From Tetramitus jugosus (lineage: Eukaryota; Heterolobosea; Eutetramitea; Acrasida; Vahlkampfiidae), in assembly GCA_937625935.1 (NCBI GenBank), contig OW569355.1:496001-560000 (forward strand): a stretch of DNA of 64,000 nucleotides. The letters are read 5' to 3'. The notes below the pieces were generated by a model. That model was not told where the DNA came from and made no database searches. It saw only the letters and a program-made list of their open reading frames with translations. Shown here piece by piece: positions 56,185 through 64,000 of this stretch (positions are counted from its first letter, which is position 1; every line of letters begins with the position of its first letter). A program made the translations under genes and the position numbers.

Positions 56185-57285
56185 ATGGCAAACACTCAAT
56201 CCTTCCGCAGCACAACCGTCATTGATGTTGGATCCATCAACACACGGATCGGCAATGTCATCCACCAGGAGGAGTCACAACTGCTGTCGAATTTTGAGAG
56301 TGCGATCAAGATTGTTCCTTCTTCTGTTTCCATTGTGAACAAGTATGGAAAGTCAAGATCTGCTTGTCCCATGGAACAAGGTGTGATCACTGATTGGGTT
56401 GCTTGGGAGAAATTGTTATCGGGTCATGAGAGTAATGATAATAGTGGTGCTGCTGCACTGGATTCGCTGTTTCTGACAGAGTCTCCATTCAACACGAATC
56501 AAATGAGAGAGAAGATGGGAGAGATTTGTTTCGAGTCGTTTCATACAAGGCGACTCGCAATCGAAAACACTGCCGTTACTAGCTTACGATCCACTGTTTC
56601 ATCAGATGAAGCAGAATATTCTCTGACTGGTGTTGTGATAGATTCTGGGTACGGTGATACGACTATTGTGCCAGTGTACGATGGCATGACAATGATTAAG
56701 AGTGCGTTTAAGATTGAATTGGCAGGAATGTTGATTGATCAGCTGGTGCAGCAGCATTTGAATTGTGATGCGACTGGTGCCGATGAATGGAAGAAACAAA
56801 ATTGTCGCGTAGCATTAGATTTTGAAAGTGTGTTGCCTGATACGCGTGATATCTATCGGTTCTGCGAAGTCATGTTCAATCCAGAGATATCGGATCAAAA
56901 GAAACAATATGCAAAATTTTTTGGTGACTTGTACAATGTGGAGATGGACAAGTTTAATGGATTGGGTGTCGAAGTTTGGAGAAGCATTGTTCAGTCGGAC
57001 AGTTCGATCCGTGAGGAACTCTATGAGAATATTCTCCTGTGTGGTGGGAATACTCTGTTCCCTGGATTGGAGAACAGACTGGAGAAAGAAGTGAAACAAT
57101 TGGCACCAGATTATGTTCAAGTCGTAGTGAACAAGGCAGGTGATCATCCATTCGAGAGACAGCACGCTGCATGCATTGGTGCTTGCAAGATGGCACAAGA
57201 CGCTTCCTTTTCTTCTTGGATCACACCCGAGCAGTATCAAGAACAAGGTCCATCCATCCTCCACAGACAAGAATCAGACCTATAA
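56185..57285 (+). CDS. Divergent actin-related protein
   Basis: 366 residues, alignable with actin end to end (ITDWVAWEKLL, LFLTESPFNTNQMREKMGEICFE, GVVIDSGYGDTTIVPVYDG, ILLCGGNTLFPGLENRLEKE, ITPEQYQEQGPSILHR). The phosphate-1 loop is altered: DVGSINTRIGN in place of [11 protein letters not shown], losing the Gly and Lys that hold ATP phosphates. Phosphate-2 is kept. It does not match Arp2 or Arp3 closely, so it is best called an orphan ARP. It starts 108 bp after cofilin on the same strand. The weakened ATP site suggests it neither polymerises nor cycles like actin. Confidence 0.85.
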   Translation: MANTQSFRSTTVIDVGSINTRIGNVIHQEESQLLSNFESAIKIVPSSVSIVNKYGKSRSACPMEQGVITDWVAWEKLLSGHESNDNSGAAALDSLFLTESPFNTNQMREKMGEICFESFHTRRLAIENTAVTSLRSTVSSDEAEYSLTGVVIDSGYGDTTIVPVYDGMTMIKSAFKIELAGMLIDQLVQQHLNCDATGADEWKKQNCRVALDFESVLPDTRDIYRFCEVMFNPEISDQKKQYAKFFGDLYNVEMDKFNGLGVEVWRSIVQSDSSIREELYENILLCGGNTLFPGLENRLEKEVKQLAPDYVQVVVNKAGDHPFERQHAACIGACKMAQDASFSSWITPEQYQEQGPSILHRQESDL

Positions 57286-57407
57286 ACGTAATTTATACTT
57301 CACCTCTGTGAACCATTTCCAATACAACACTTTTGTCGCCAAAACAAACACCGGAAAATTGATCATCATTTCCCCTCCAAACAAAAAACAAAAAAAACGC
57401 GTTGTTC

Positions 57408-57704
57408 ATGAACAAAACAACAACAGCAGCAGCGAAACCAGCACTATCACTGGCCTATTTCATTGTTCGTTCACAATCATTATTCTTCTACCGTGATATT
57501 TTAAAAACATTGCGTCAAGTCGATCCCATCATTGCCAAAGAAATTCGCAGAGAAGTCAAACAAAAATTTGAGAGCAGTCGGGGAATTATAGAAGCAAGCA
57601 CTTGTAGAAGATTACTGGCAGAAGGAAGAGTAGAGTTTAAACAGTTGACCAATATTATGTCATTGTCTGCTCATTCAAGTCAACAACAACAAGACGAAGA
57701 ATAA
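57408..57704 (+). CDS. LYR-motif mitochondrial protein (LYRM2-like)
   Basis: 98 residues. After a short basic presequence-like start comes YFIVRSQSLFFYRDILKTLRQVDP with FYR in the LYR position, then AKEIRREVKQKFESSRGI and LLAEGRVEFKQLTNIMSL, the three-helix LYRM pattern (compare LLYRRILQTIRQ and EFRRNK). LYR proteins bind mitochondrial acyl carrier protein and help assemble respiratory complexes or Fe-S proteins; LYRM2 type is linked to complex I. The ATG at 57408 is the first in this frame; the upstream TTG is ignored. Confidence 0.75.
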   Translation: MNKTTTAAAKPALSLAYFIVRSQSLFFYRDILKTLRQVDPIIAKEIRREVKQKFESSRGIIEASTCRRLLAEGRVEFKQLTNIMSLSAHSSQQQQDEE

Positions 57705-57800
57705 CAATTATTATTAAGTGAAATTGTATCAAATTTTCCATCAAAAAAATCAACAACAACAACACCAATAACAACAACAACATATCACACACAAAAAAAC

Positions 57801-58601
57801 ATGACATCAACATTATCTAAACAATTCATATCATTGCCTCAATTCCTCCAACGAATTCATTACGTTATGCCATCTTCAAACCAATCAACAACATTCCATC
57901 ATCAACATCAACATCAACATCATTTGAAGTCATCATTATTAAACAATTCAATGAATGTGAGTCGATTGATTGGATTGGACGTGGGACAAAAGTTTGTTGG
58001 TATTGCTCTATCGGATGATGAGAATAGAGTGGCAATCGCAAGTGATTTTGGTCTCAAGAGATTCAAGAATGATCATAACATGCATGAAATGAGTCAAGCA
58101 CTGGATGAAATATGTGAACAGAATAATGTCATGGCATTGGTCGTTGGTGTACCATCTGCTTTCACTTCACACGTGCTTGATATTTGTCATTTTGTTCAGC
58201 ATTTGACCAATTATCATCATCATCAGCAGCAGCATGCAGTACCATCATCGCAATTAACACAAGAAAAGACAAGGAATCATTATTATCAATTGAAGCGATT
58301 ACCACATTTGCCAATTCTGTTACAGGATGAAACATATACGACGTATGAGGCCTATGGCGACGTGCATCAGGGAAAGCGTCACTTATCAGCCGACACCAAA
58401 TCAGATATTCTCTCGACCATGTCAGCTGAAGAGAAACGGCACTTGGATCAAGCTGCTGCGGCGCGTATCCTACAGAGAACACTGGACGATATACATGAAC
58501 ACATTCGAATTTATCACCAACAGAAACAACAACGAGAGCAAGAACAGCAGAGACGACATGGACAAGACAAGCAACAACGGAGGAATAAGAGTACGAACTG
58601 A
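57801..58601 (+). CDS. YqgF/RuvX-type resolvase-fold nuclease, probably mitochondrial
   Basis: 266 residues. Residues 1-45 are a Ser/His/Gln-rich presequence without acids. The RNase H-like core: GLDVGQKFVGIALSD (Asp60), VMALVVGVPSAF, LQDETYTTYEA (Asp, Glu), LDQAAAARIL (Asp). All four acidic positions of the YqgF active site are present. Bacterial YqgF acts in 16S rRNA 5'-end maturation and was proposed as a Holliday-junction resolvase; a mitochondrial rRNA role is likely given the neighbours (Pet127-like, LYR). The C-terminal tail is a Gln/Arg-rich extension. It faces the Pet127-like gene tail to tail. Confidence 0.82.
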   Translation: MTSTLSKQFISLPQFLQRIHYVMPSSNQSTTFHHQHQHQHHLKSSLLNNSMNVSRLIGLDVGQKFVGIALSDDENRVAIASDFGLKRFKNDHNMHEMSQALDEICEQNNVMALVVGVPSAFTSHVLDICHFVQHLTNYHHHQQQHAVPSSQLTQEKTRNHYYQLKRLPHLPILLQDETYTTYEAYGDVHQGKRHLSADTKSDILSTMSAEEKRHLDQAAAARILQRTLDDIHEHIRIYHQQKQQREQEQQRRHGQDKQQRRNKSTN

Positions 58602-58648
58602 ATACATGGCAGCAATTGTTTGGAGTTTTAACGAAACTTTTATTCTTT

Positions 58649-61465
58649 TTATTCCTTGTCGAGGAACATGACACTGATGAGACTGTTGATGTAAGAGTCG
58701 ACCATGGATGGATTCTGACTGCTTCCTCCCATGAACTTCCATTTGTATGTCACGTCAATCTTGTCGCCTTCATTAAAGTGCAAGTACTCTCGGTATGGAT
58801 CCACGTACTTGCCATTCACATAAGCATCGATTTGCATCAAGAATTGGAACACTTCACCATTCTTGGCGTCATGCAAACTCTTTCGAATAAACATTTCTCT
58901 CTCATTGGGTGTCATTCCTTCCAGTTCTGATTCACTGTCCTCTTTTTGACCCTTTTCACGCCATCCTGGGTCTTGCTTCATTGGTTCGGCATAAATAACA
59001 ATCACATTGTCTCGAGAGTTGAAGGATTGATCCATGCAAATCTTGATGGCCTTGCAATCCGATCCCACAAAGTGCTCAGACACAATCTTGTTACATATTG
59101 TTTCGAACAGTGCTGTCGTGTATTGGAACATCTTCTCAGCAATATATGTGCCTCCGAATGTGTATCTGTCCATCTCTGCAAGACTAATGAACTCAAATCC
59201 AAAAATGTTCAATGTGTTGTGATAGGCCATAAACATTCCCTGCATCGATCCTATTCTCGCCTGGAATGAATACTTGATGAATGCTGTTCTAATGAGATCG
59301 TAGAACTCTCTTTCGAACGAGTTGATCACTCCATTGATATGCTGTGGTCTCAAATCAGAAACTGACTCATATATCCGTATGTTGTTTCTGACTTCATTGA
59401 TCGCTCTGGTCTTAATATCAAACACAAAAGGATCTGGCAATGGATTCGTTTCTTCTCTCAGTGCACAATCCAACTGAGATCGAATCACAATGCCTCCGTA
59501 CTTCATATAGTTGTACGCTTCACGATCATCTGGCGAGATCGTAGTGTGTTCTGCGAGCACTTGAGTTTGGAATCTCTCTGGTTCCATCACCAACATCTTC
59601 TCCATACTCTTACCCAGGTCGAGTAGAATTTGATTGGCAGGTGCAATGGCATCGATACCATTGTGAGAATCAATACTCCACATGTTTTCGTCCGCTGAGC
59701 TCTTACGAAGAACGACACACTTGCCTCTCATGATACCAGAGGTAAATGCTGATGGTGCACCTCTGAATGATGGCAACAGATCTGCATTGGTCGGTCTATA
59801 ACGACTCAATACATTGTACAGCATTGTCAATGGACCTGAGAGTGAACTTGTACTGGCCTTGAACGTGCATCCCTCCTTCTTGGCAATGCCATTCAAATCT
59901 TCATCTCTGGAAGTGGTCACAAATGGTGCCAAATTGGAGAAGTTGACCTCATTTGGCTGATGAATCTTCTCCAGGAATGGAGCAAAATGATACACCTTCT
60001 CATACTTGTTATAATAAGAATCAATGTTCAACAGGGAGTGCAATCCAGGTTCAAACACCACTTGTTCCAAATTGTGAGCCAATACTTCGACTGGTGGTTG
60101 CTTTGTAATCGATTCTACCTTTGTAGGGTTTTCCTTGGGCAACACCAATTGAATCTCCGGTTCACGAACCAACTCATTCTTGTGAATATCGACACGAATC
60201 TTCTTATAGGAGTAATCTTTGAGACCGTGGAACAAATCATCTGGGTCGTACTCTGCCAAACTCGATCGATACTCTACAGGTTCACTCACATCATAAATAA
60301 TACCCATATTCTTCAGATTGACTTGTTCTTCAATGATTGCATGCTGCACTTTTCGATTGTAAATCATTTGCTTGGTCGATAGCATGACTGGTCTCTTTCC
60401 TGCTCTTCTTCGATCGGATGGATGTTGTCTGTCTGCTGAAAAAGCAGATGCTTGTGATGCAGCAGCAGCAGCACCACCACCACCTGATGACTCTACATCA
60501 TCAAACACTCCAGAGATGAAATTAACAGTGGACGAAGAAGAACTCGTCTTGTTGTTATTGTTCACTGACGATGATGCATTGTTGATGCTTGAGCTAGAGC
60601 TACTATTGTGATGATGAGAATCAAATTCAGTGCTTCTCTTCCTGTTTTGTTGAGAATTGGAACTCGTTGAAAAAACAGGAAAAGCAGTTGAAAAAGCAGA
60701 TGCCAAGTCATTGTTCATGTTTTCAGTCAATGGTGCAGCACTACCTTCAGAGCCTACTAGGTGATTCACAGCAGTGGTAGTAGTAGCATCAGTGGTGGTA
60801 GTAGCAACTGGTTGTTGGTCTTCCTTGTAATAATCACTGGATATTGTTTCGAGTAAACGAGCAGAAATGTCAATTCGAGGTGTTTCCTTGCCTCGAGCAA
60901 TGTTATTGTTGTTGCTATATGATGATGATGATCCAATTTGCTGTTGTTGTTGTTGTTGTTGATCCTTTTGTGGATGATGATGGTGGTGATGATGATGATG
61001 GTGATGATAAAAGTGATGACGACGAGCAGCATTCTGAGAACGACGATTCTTCTTTTGATGATTCAATGATGATGATGATGATTTGCGGTCCTTTGAATCT
61101 TGTTGCTGTTGTTGTTCATTGTTTGATGCTTGTTGTTGTTTTTCTTGTTGTGATTTCTTCTGTTGTTGTTGTTGATTAGTTGTTGTTGTTGTTGAGGATG
61201 AAGAAGGTTGCTTGTGTTTATGATGCTGATGCTGATGGTTCTTGGAATGAGAATGTGGTGGGGATGCTTTTTGTTGAGTTGCTTGAGTCGTTTCATCAGA
61301 GAAGAGTGAAATGGATGTGTGATAAGAGCCGTACTGATAATGATGATGATGACTCAGTGGTGGTGCAAGGCGATTGATGCTGTTGATGCTTGGGATGCAA
61401 TACAAATTTCTGGCCAAGGTATTACCACCGGTGGATAGGAATTTGCGTCTTGATGCTTGCAACAT
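58649..61465 (-). CDS. PET127: Pet127-like mitochondrial RNA-processing protein
   Basis: 938 residues. N-terminus MLQASRRKFLSTGGNTLARN is a typical mitochondrial presequence. Residues 60-345 are Gln/Asn/Ser/His low complexity from CAA/CAT repeats. The rest matches fungal Pet127: a segment RYRPTNADLLPSFRGAPSAF, then YMKYGGIVIRSQLDCA, PDPFVFDIKTRAINEVR, INSFEREFYDLIRTAFIKYS and RIGSMQGMFMAYHNT followed by FGFEFISLAEMD. The FDIKTRA element is the D-x(n)-(E/D)-x-K core of a PD-(D/E)xK-type fold. In yeast Pet127 is on the inner mitochondrial membrane and affects 5' processing and stability of mitochondrial RNAs. A second mitochondrial RNA gene beside the YqgF gene. Confidence 0.82.
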   Translation of the reverse strand: MLQASRRKFLSTGGNTLARNLYCIPSINSINRLAPPLSHHHHYQYGSYHTSISLFSDETTQATQQKASPPHSHSKNHQHQHHKHKQPSSSSTTTTTNQQQQQKKSQQEKQQQASNNEQQQQQDSKDRKSSSSSLNHQKKNRRSQNAARRHHFYHHHHHHHHHHHPQKDQQQQQQQQIGSSSSYSNNNNIARGKETPRIDISARLLETISSDYYKEDQQPVATTTTDATTTTAVNHLVGSEGSAAPLTENMNNDLASAFSTAFPVFSTSSNSQQNRKRSTEFDSHHHNSSSSSSINNASSSVNNNNKTSSSSSTVNFISGVFDDVESSGGGGAAAAASQASAFSADRQHPSDRRRAGKRPVMLSTKQMIYNRKVQHAIIEEQVNLKNMGIIYDVSEPVEYRSSLAEYDPDDLFHGLKDYSYKKIRVDIHKNELVREPEIQLVLPKENPTKVESITKQPPVEVLAHNLEQVVFEPGLHSLLNIDSYYNKYEKVYHFAPFLEKIHQPNEVNFSNLAPFVTTSRDEDLNGIAKKEGCTFKASTSSLSGPLTMLYNVLSRYRPTNADLLPSFRGAPSAFTSGIMRGKCVVLRKSSADENMWSIDSHNGIDAIAPANQILLDLGKSMEKMLVMEPERFQTQVLAEHTTISPDDREAYNYMKYGGIVIRSQLDCALREETNPLPDPFVFDIKTRAINEVRNNIRIYESVSDLRPQHINGVINSFEREFYDLIRTAFIKYSFQARIGSMQGMFMAYHNTLNIFGFEFISLAEMDRYTFGGTYIAEKMFQYTTALFETICNKIVSEHFVGSDCKAIKICMDQSFNSRDNVIVIYAEPMKQDPGWREKGQKEDSESELEGMTPNEREMFIRKSLHDAKNGEVFQFLMQIDAYVNGKYVDPYREYLHFNEGDKIDVTYKWKFMGGSSQNPSMVDSYINSLISVMFLDKE

Positions 61466-61577
61466 GTTGAGTCAGATGTGATTGATTGGGGTGTGACTTC
61501 AAGTTTTTGTTTGTGTGGAAAAGCTTCTTTTGAGGATGTGAAAAATTGAAAAAATTGTTCAATGAATGGCGCGAAAG

Positions 61578-62567
61578 TTATCCGCAATTATCCGACTGGA
61601 AATGCTGGAACTGGTGGAGAAGAATGGCAGCAACTTGACTCACGTTCATGGAGTCGTAAGAATGGGCCATTGGGATATGAATGTAGGAGATATTGGGCAA
61701 GAGAGAGGAGAATTCGCGCTCATCGCCTGAGTGCTCATGATTGAGCATGACACAGAGGTGTTTCTGTCTCTGCAGGTCATCCAATGGTTCACGATCTGAG
61801 CTCGCTGGATGAAGGCGATAAACTGGATGTTTTTCAATCGATTTTTGTGTCTCGCAGGTCGATATGAGACAGGATATCTCTGGTGCATAGTTCATCCACT
61901 TGACAAACGACTCTTGCGAGCACGTGATCAATGGAAGAGAAAATATGGTCGTTCTGGAGCTCTTGATCACCTTTTCATTGAATGGAGATATCGATCCATC
62001 GAGAATGACCATTGAATCATAGCCCAGGCTATAAGAACTTCGCATAATGGTTCCCAAATTACCTGGATCCTCCAATTTGTTGATCACAACAGTTCGTTGG
62101 CATGACCGTAACTTTTGAAAGGCCAATGTTTCATCAATTGCATCACTGTAGAACAACGAGCGGTGATTCTTTTCGTTGCTACTGTTGGATTGCATTCGAT
62201 TGAGATGAGGATAAGAAAACGTTGCACATATTCCATTGGTAGACTGCACATTGCACACACTCCGTATGATCGAATCATTGGTCACAACGACCACCAAGTC
62301 ATCGTGACTCTTTGGTGACTCCGTCATCACTAGTCGGCTCAAGTTCTCATTCGAGTGCAAGAGTTGTTCATTGGACACCAATAGGCAATTCGGTTTTATT
62401 CGATGTAATTGCAAGCATTCATCCACCATTTTCTCACCATGAATCAGAATGTTGACATCATGCCACTGTTGTTTCTTGACTGACAATGGAAGATGTTCTC
62501 TTTGTTTGATCAACCGTTTCACCAATGGATTCTGTGCACTTGTGATACGTTGAATGACATGTTGCAT
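61578..62567 (-). CDS. SpoU (TrmH)-family RNA 2'-O-methyltransferase
   Basis: 329 residues. The N-terminal substrate-binding part begins ITSAQNPLVKRLIKQRE, the usual opening of this family (S..NP.vK...kL). The SPOUT catalytic domain shows motif 1 NKLEDPGNLGTIMRSS, motif 2 VMLNHEHSGD and motif 3 IPMAHSYDSMNVSQVAAILL. It methylates a ribose 2'-OH in rRNA or tRNA using SAM, with the trefoil-knot site formed by motifs 2 and 3. Motif 2 usually reads GxEGxG; here NHEHSGD keeps the Glu. Target unknown; cytosolic or mitochondrial. Confidence 0.85.
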   Translation of the reverse strand: MQHVIQRITSAQNPLVKRLIKQREHLPLSVKKQQWHDVNILIHGEKMVDECLQLHRIKPNCLLVSNEQLLHSNENLSRLVMTESPKSHDDLVVVVTNDSIIRSVCNVQSTNGICATFSYPHLNRMQSNSSNEKNHRSLFYSDAIDETLAFQKLRSCQRTVVINKLEDPGNLGTIMRSSYSLGYDSMVILDGSISPFNEKVIKSSRTTIFSLPLITCSQESFVKWMNYAPEISCLISTCETQKSIEKHPVYRLHPASSDREPLDDLQRQKHLCVMLNHEHSGDEREFSSLLPNISYIHIPMAHSYDSMNVSQVAAILLHQFQHFQSDNCG

Positions 62568-62642
62568 TTCTGTTTCTCTTTTGGTTGTTGTTTGATTGTT
62601 TTTTCAGTGGTTCTTTTGGTTCTTGTCAAGGAGAATTGTTAC

Positions 62643-63286
62643 CTACCAACCAAGACATGCCAAACAACTGATCCTTCCTCTCCGTAATGTTCCTGCACCC
62701 TCCCTTAGTCTTTCTGATTCTTCTCTATAGTTCTCCCTGTCAGCGCTCTTTAGCAGTTTTTCAACATTCTCTACGGTTGCTTCCTTTATTCCGTCCATCT
62801 TTACCTGGAGTTCAACCAGCTTCGAATTGTTTTCATCGTTGTACCATTTCTAAGTTTTCAGATGAAATGATACTCGAGTTAATATTATCAGGAACTAGAA
62901 ATGCTGGACAAGTCGTCAAAATGTTGTAATAGCTAGAAGGTACTCACCATCTTTTGAATCAAAATCTTCTTAGTGTTGGATCCGTTGGCTGCAATGTTCA
63001 TTCGTGTAACCTCTCTATCTACTTCGTTTAAACATGCCCAAACAATCTTTCTGTTGAACCCATAGTCAGTAACAGCAAAGTATGTCTTGTTGTCATGGTT
63101 CTTGTAGTGGAATTCATAAGGCTTCTGCTTCAGAGTCTTTCTTTCACCATTGTTCTTTAAAATCTTTGGATAAATAATATTTACAATCACTTCTCTCACA
63201 TTTCCACCCTTGCCTTCACTGTACTCGGCCAAGAGTCGACCACTGTCCATAACAGCTAAGAACAATATCTGATACTCTGCGCTCAT
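62643..63286 (-). CDS. Longin-domain SNARE-like protein without membrane anchor, two exons
   Basis: Exons 63286-62948 and 62849-62643, intron 62850-62947 (98 nt, GTGAGT...ACTTAG), phase 0, 181 residues. Residues 1-112 are a longin domain (YQILFLAVMDSGRLLAEYSE, YEFHYKNHDNKTYFAVTDYG, KIVWACLNEVDREVTRM). Exon 2 continues as in the VAMP7-like gene at 49664 (KWYNDENNSKLVELQVKMDGIK) but the R-SNARE motif is degenerate: the expected LERGE zero-layer site reads LKSAD, and one residue is missing downstream. The chain ends in SCLACLGW with no transmembrane helix, so anchoring may be through Cys palmitoylation as in Ykt6. Canonical fusion activity is doubtful. Confidence 0.75.
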
Positions 63287-63483
63287 TGACGTCTTGTATG
63301 TATGGGGTATGAGTACTATTTCTGTTGATTACTTCTTTCAAGAAATGAAAACTTGGAGATATTCTTATTTGAGATTCCATAGTAGAACCATTTCGCGCTT
63401 CTGGGAGGACTGTAAATGGCAGACACAAACGTCGGGTCGGAAGCATTTAACACTCCGCTCAAAGAAAAAACGAGCAGAAGAAA

Positions 63484-64000
63484 ATGATATCACGAGCGGA
63501 GACCAATGACTTGGTGTTTGATGCAGTGTTTCAAGCCGTACCACAAGCCAACAATGAACAATTGCACCAATTTTGTCTCAAAAAATTTCATTCCTCTGGT
63601 TCCAAAGGATGCATCTACCTTTCATACGAGAATATGAATCAAATGCTTCACACGGATCAGCATCGCATGTCATGGAAGCCTCTATCTGCTGTGGAGGAAC
63701 TTGAAGGCCTACAGTCTACTACTACTACTTATGCAACTCAACTGATGAGTGATCTGAGGAGTTATGAGCCAGAAGATTGTTATATTTTGTTGGTGAGTTG
63801 TCCAGTGCCAACAACAAGTGCAGCAGCCAATAACAGCAATACGACTCCTGCTAACAATAATAATACTGATAAAGATCAACAAGCAAGTTCCGAAGCAGAA
63901 CAAACCACTCTCGTGTTCAAGCACAAGATTATCGATGGAAAGAGTGCAATGCAAGTGCCGCCACCAGTGATACGAGAACAGATTCTTCAAATTCCAATTT
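63484..64000 (+). CDS. Orphan gene, 5' part only (runs off the window)
   Basis: An ATG at 63484 opens a frame that continues to the window edge: 172 codons without a stop. The protein starts MISRAETNDLVFDAVFQAV, has a globular stretch (CLKKFHSSGSKGCIYLSYEN), a part with CYILLVSCPVP, then an Asn/Thr/Ala low-complexity linker and TLVFKHKIIDGKSAMQVPPP at the edge. No family recognised. It is divergent from the longin gene (197 bp apart). An earlier ATG at 63417 is closed by a stop after 23 codons and may be a short upstream ORF. Confidence 0.6.
   Translation, partial: MISRAETNDLVFDAVFQAVPQANNEQLHQFCLKKFHSSGSKGCIYLSYENMNQMLHTDQHRMSWKPLSAVEELEGLQSTTTTYATQLMSDLRSYEPEDCYILLVSCPVPTTSAAANNSNTTPANNNNTDKDQQASSEAEQTTLVFKHKIIDGKSAMQVPPPVIREQILQIPI

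Noticed and set aside
58162-58674. 170-codon minus-strand ORF over the YqgF gene
   Set aside because: Antisense to conserved resolvase motifs and overlapping the next gene's end; shadow.
1-64000. CRISPR arrays, bacterial operons, prophage or insertion sequences
   Set aside because: No regularly spaced repeats, no bacterial gene order; the only mobile element seen is the retrotransposon at 32.7-33.7 kb.

Overview
The window is nuclear DNA of a free-living amoeboflagellate, most likely a Naegleria-type heterolobosean. The actin gene is near-canonical. Short spliceosomal introns (about 64-250 nt, GTATGT/GTAAGT donors, one clear TACTAAC branch site) interrupt about one gene in five. Genes are packed 50-500 bp apart on both strands. 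5' UTRs are CA-rich, and coding regions carry many Gln/Asn/Ser/His runs. Flagellar proteins (CCDC146-like, FSIP1-like) sit beside amoeboid actin machinery (ARPC4, actin, cofilin, a divergent actin-related protein). The species cannot be named from this window alone.

Layout. 0-10 kb: the 3' end of a Pat1 decapping factor, two orphans, mitochondrial IF3, a remarkable 2OG-dioxygenase/F-box/Rho GTPase fusion ending in a CaaX box, a GNAT acetyltransferase and a PP2C phosphatase. 10-16 kb: a run of secreted proteins, namely a vanin/biotinidase-like amidase, two tandem signal-peptide-bearing homologues of the bacterial type VI secretion tube protein Hcp, and a secreted NamZ/DUF1343 exo-muramidase, with one orphan between them. 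16-30 kb: SBDS, an F-box/LRR protein with a myristoylation-type N terminus, ARPC4, the PP2A B''-gamma subunit, a tail-to-tail pair of flagellar coiled-coil genes, ribosomal protein eL20 and actin.

30-34 kb is the accessory part. It holds an orphan gene with 33-nt repeats, a 104-bp copy of the actin 3' end, a frameshifted pseudogene, and a 5'-truncated non-LTR retrotransposon with poly(A) tail and 15-bp target-site duplication. That element landed 28 bp upstream of a tRNA-Arg(ACG) gene.

34-64 kb: a four-TM orphan, a PITH protein, a TATA-driven orphan, an RNase D-like exonuclease, a receiver/cyclic-nucleotide phosphodiesterase/HPt fusion, a CtIP/Sae2 homologue, a membrane serine carboxypeptidase with an EGF module, a winged-helix-like orphan, a VAMP7-type SNARE, a membrane JmjC protein, Pcc1 of KEOPS, an IQ/coiled-coil protein, cofilin, an actin-related protein, an LYR protein, a YqgF resolvase, a Pet127-like protein, a SpoU methyltransferase, a second longin protein with an atypical SNARE motif, and a partial gene at the right edge.

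Themes: actin dynamics (ARPC4, actin, cofilin, ARP), mitochondrial gene expression (IF3, YqgF, Pet127, LYR), flagellar parts, and digestion of or defence against bacteria (Hcp-like pair, NamZ, amidase). The most novel items are the dioxygenase/F-box/Rho fusion, the secreted Hcp-like pair, the tRNA-proximal retroelement and the one-polypeptide phosphorelay/phosphodiesterase. Exon structures given for ARPC4, PPP2R3C, FSIP1-like, eL20, the phosphodiesterase, the winged-helix-like gene, cofilin and the longin gene were worked out by hand, requiring reading phase to be kept across each intron.
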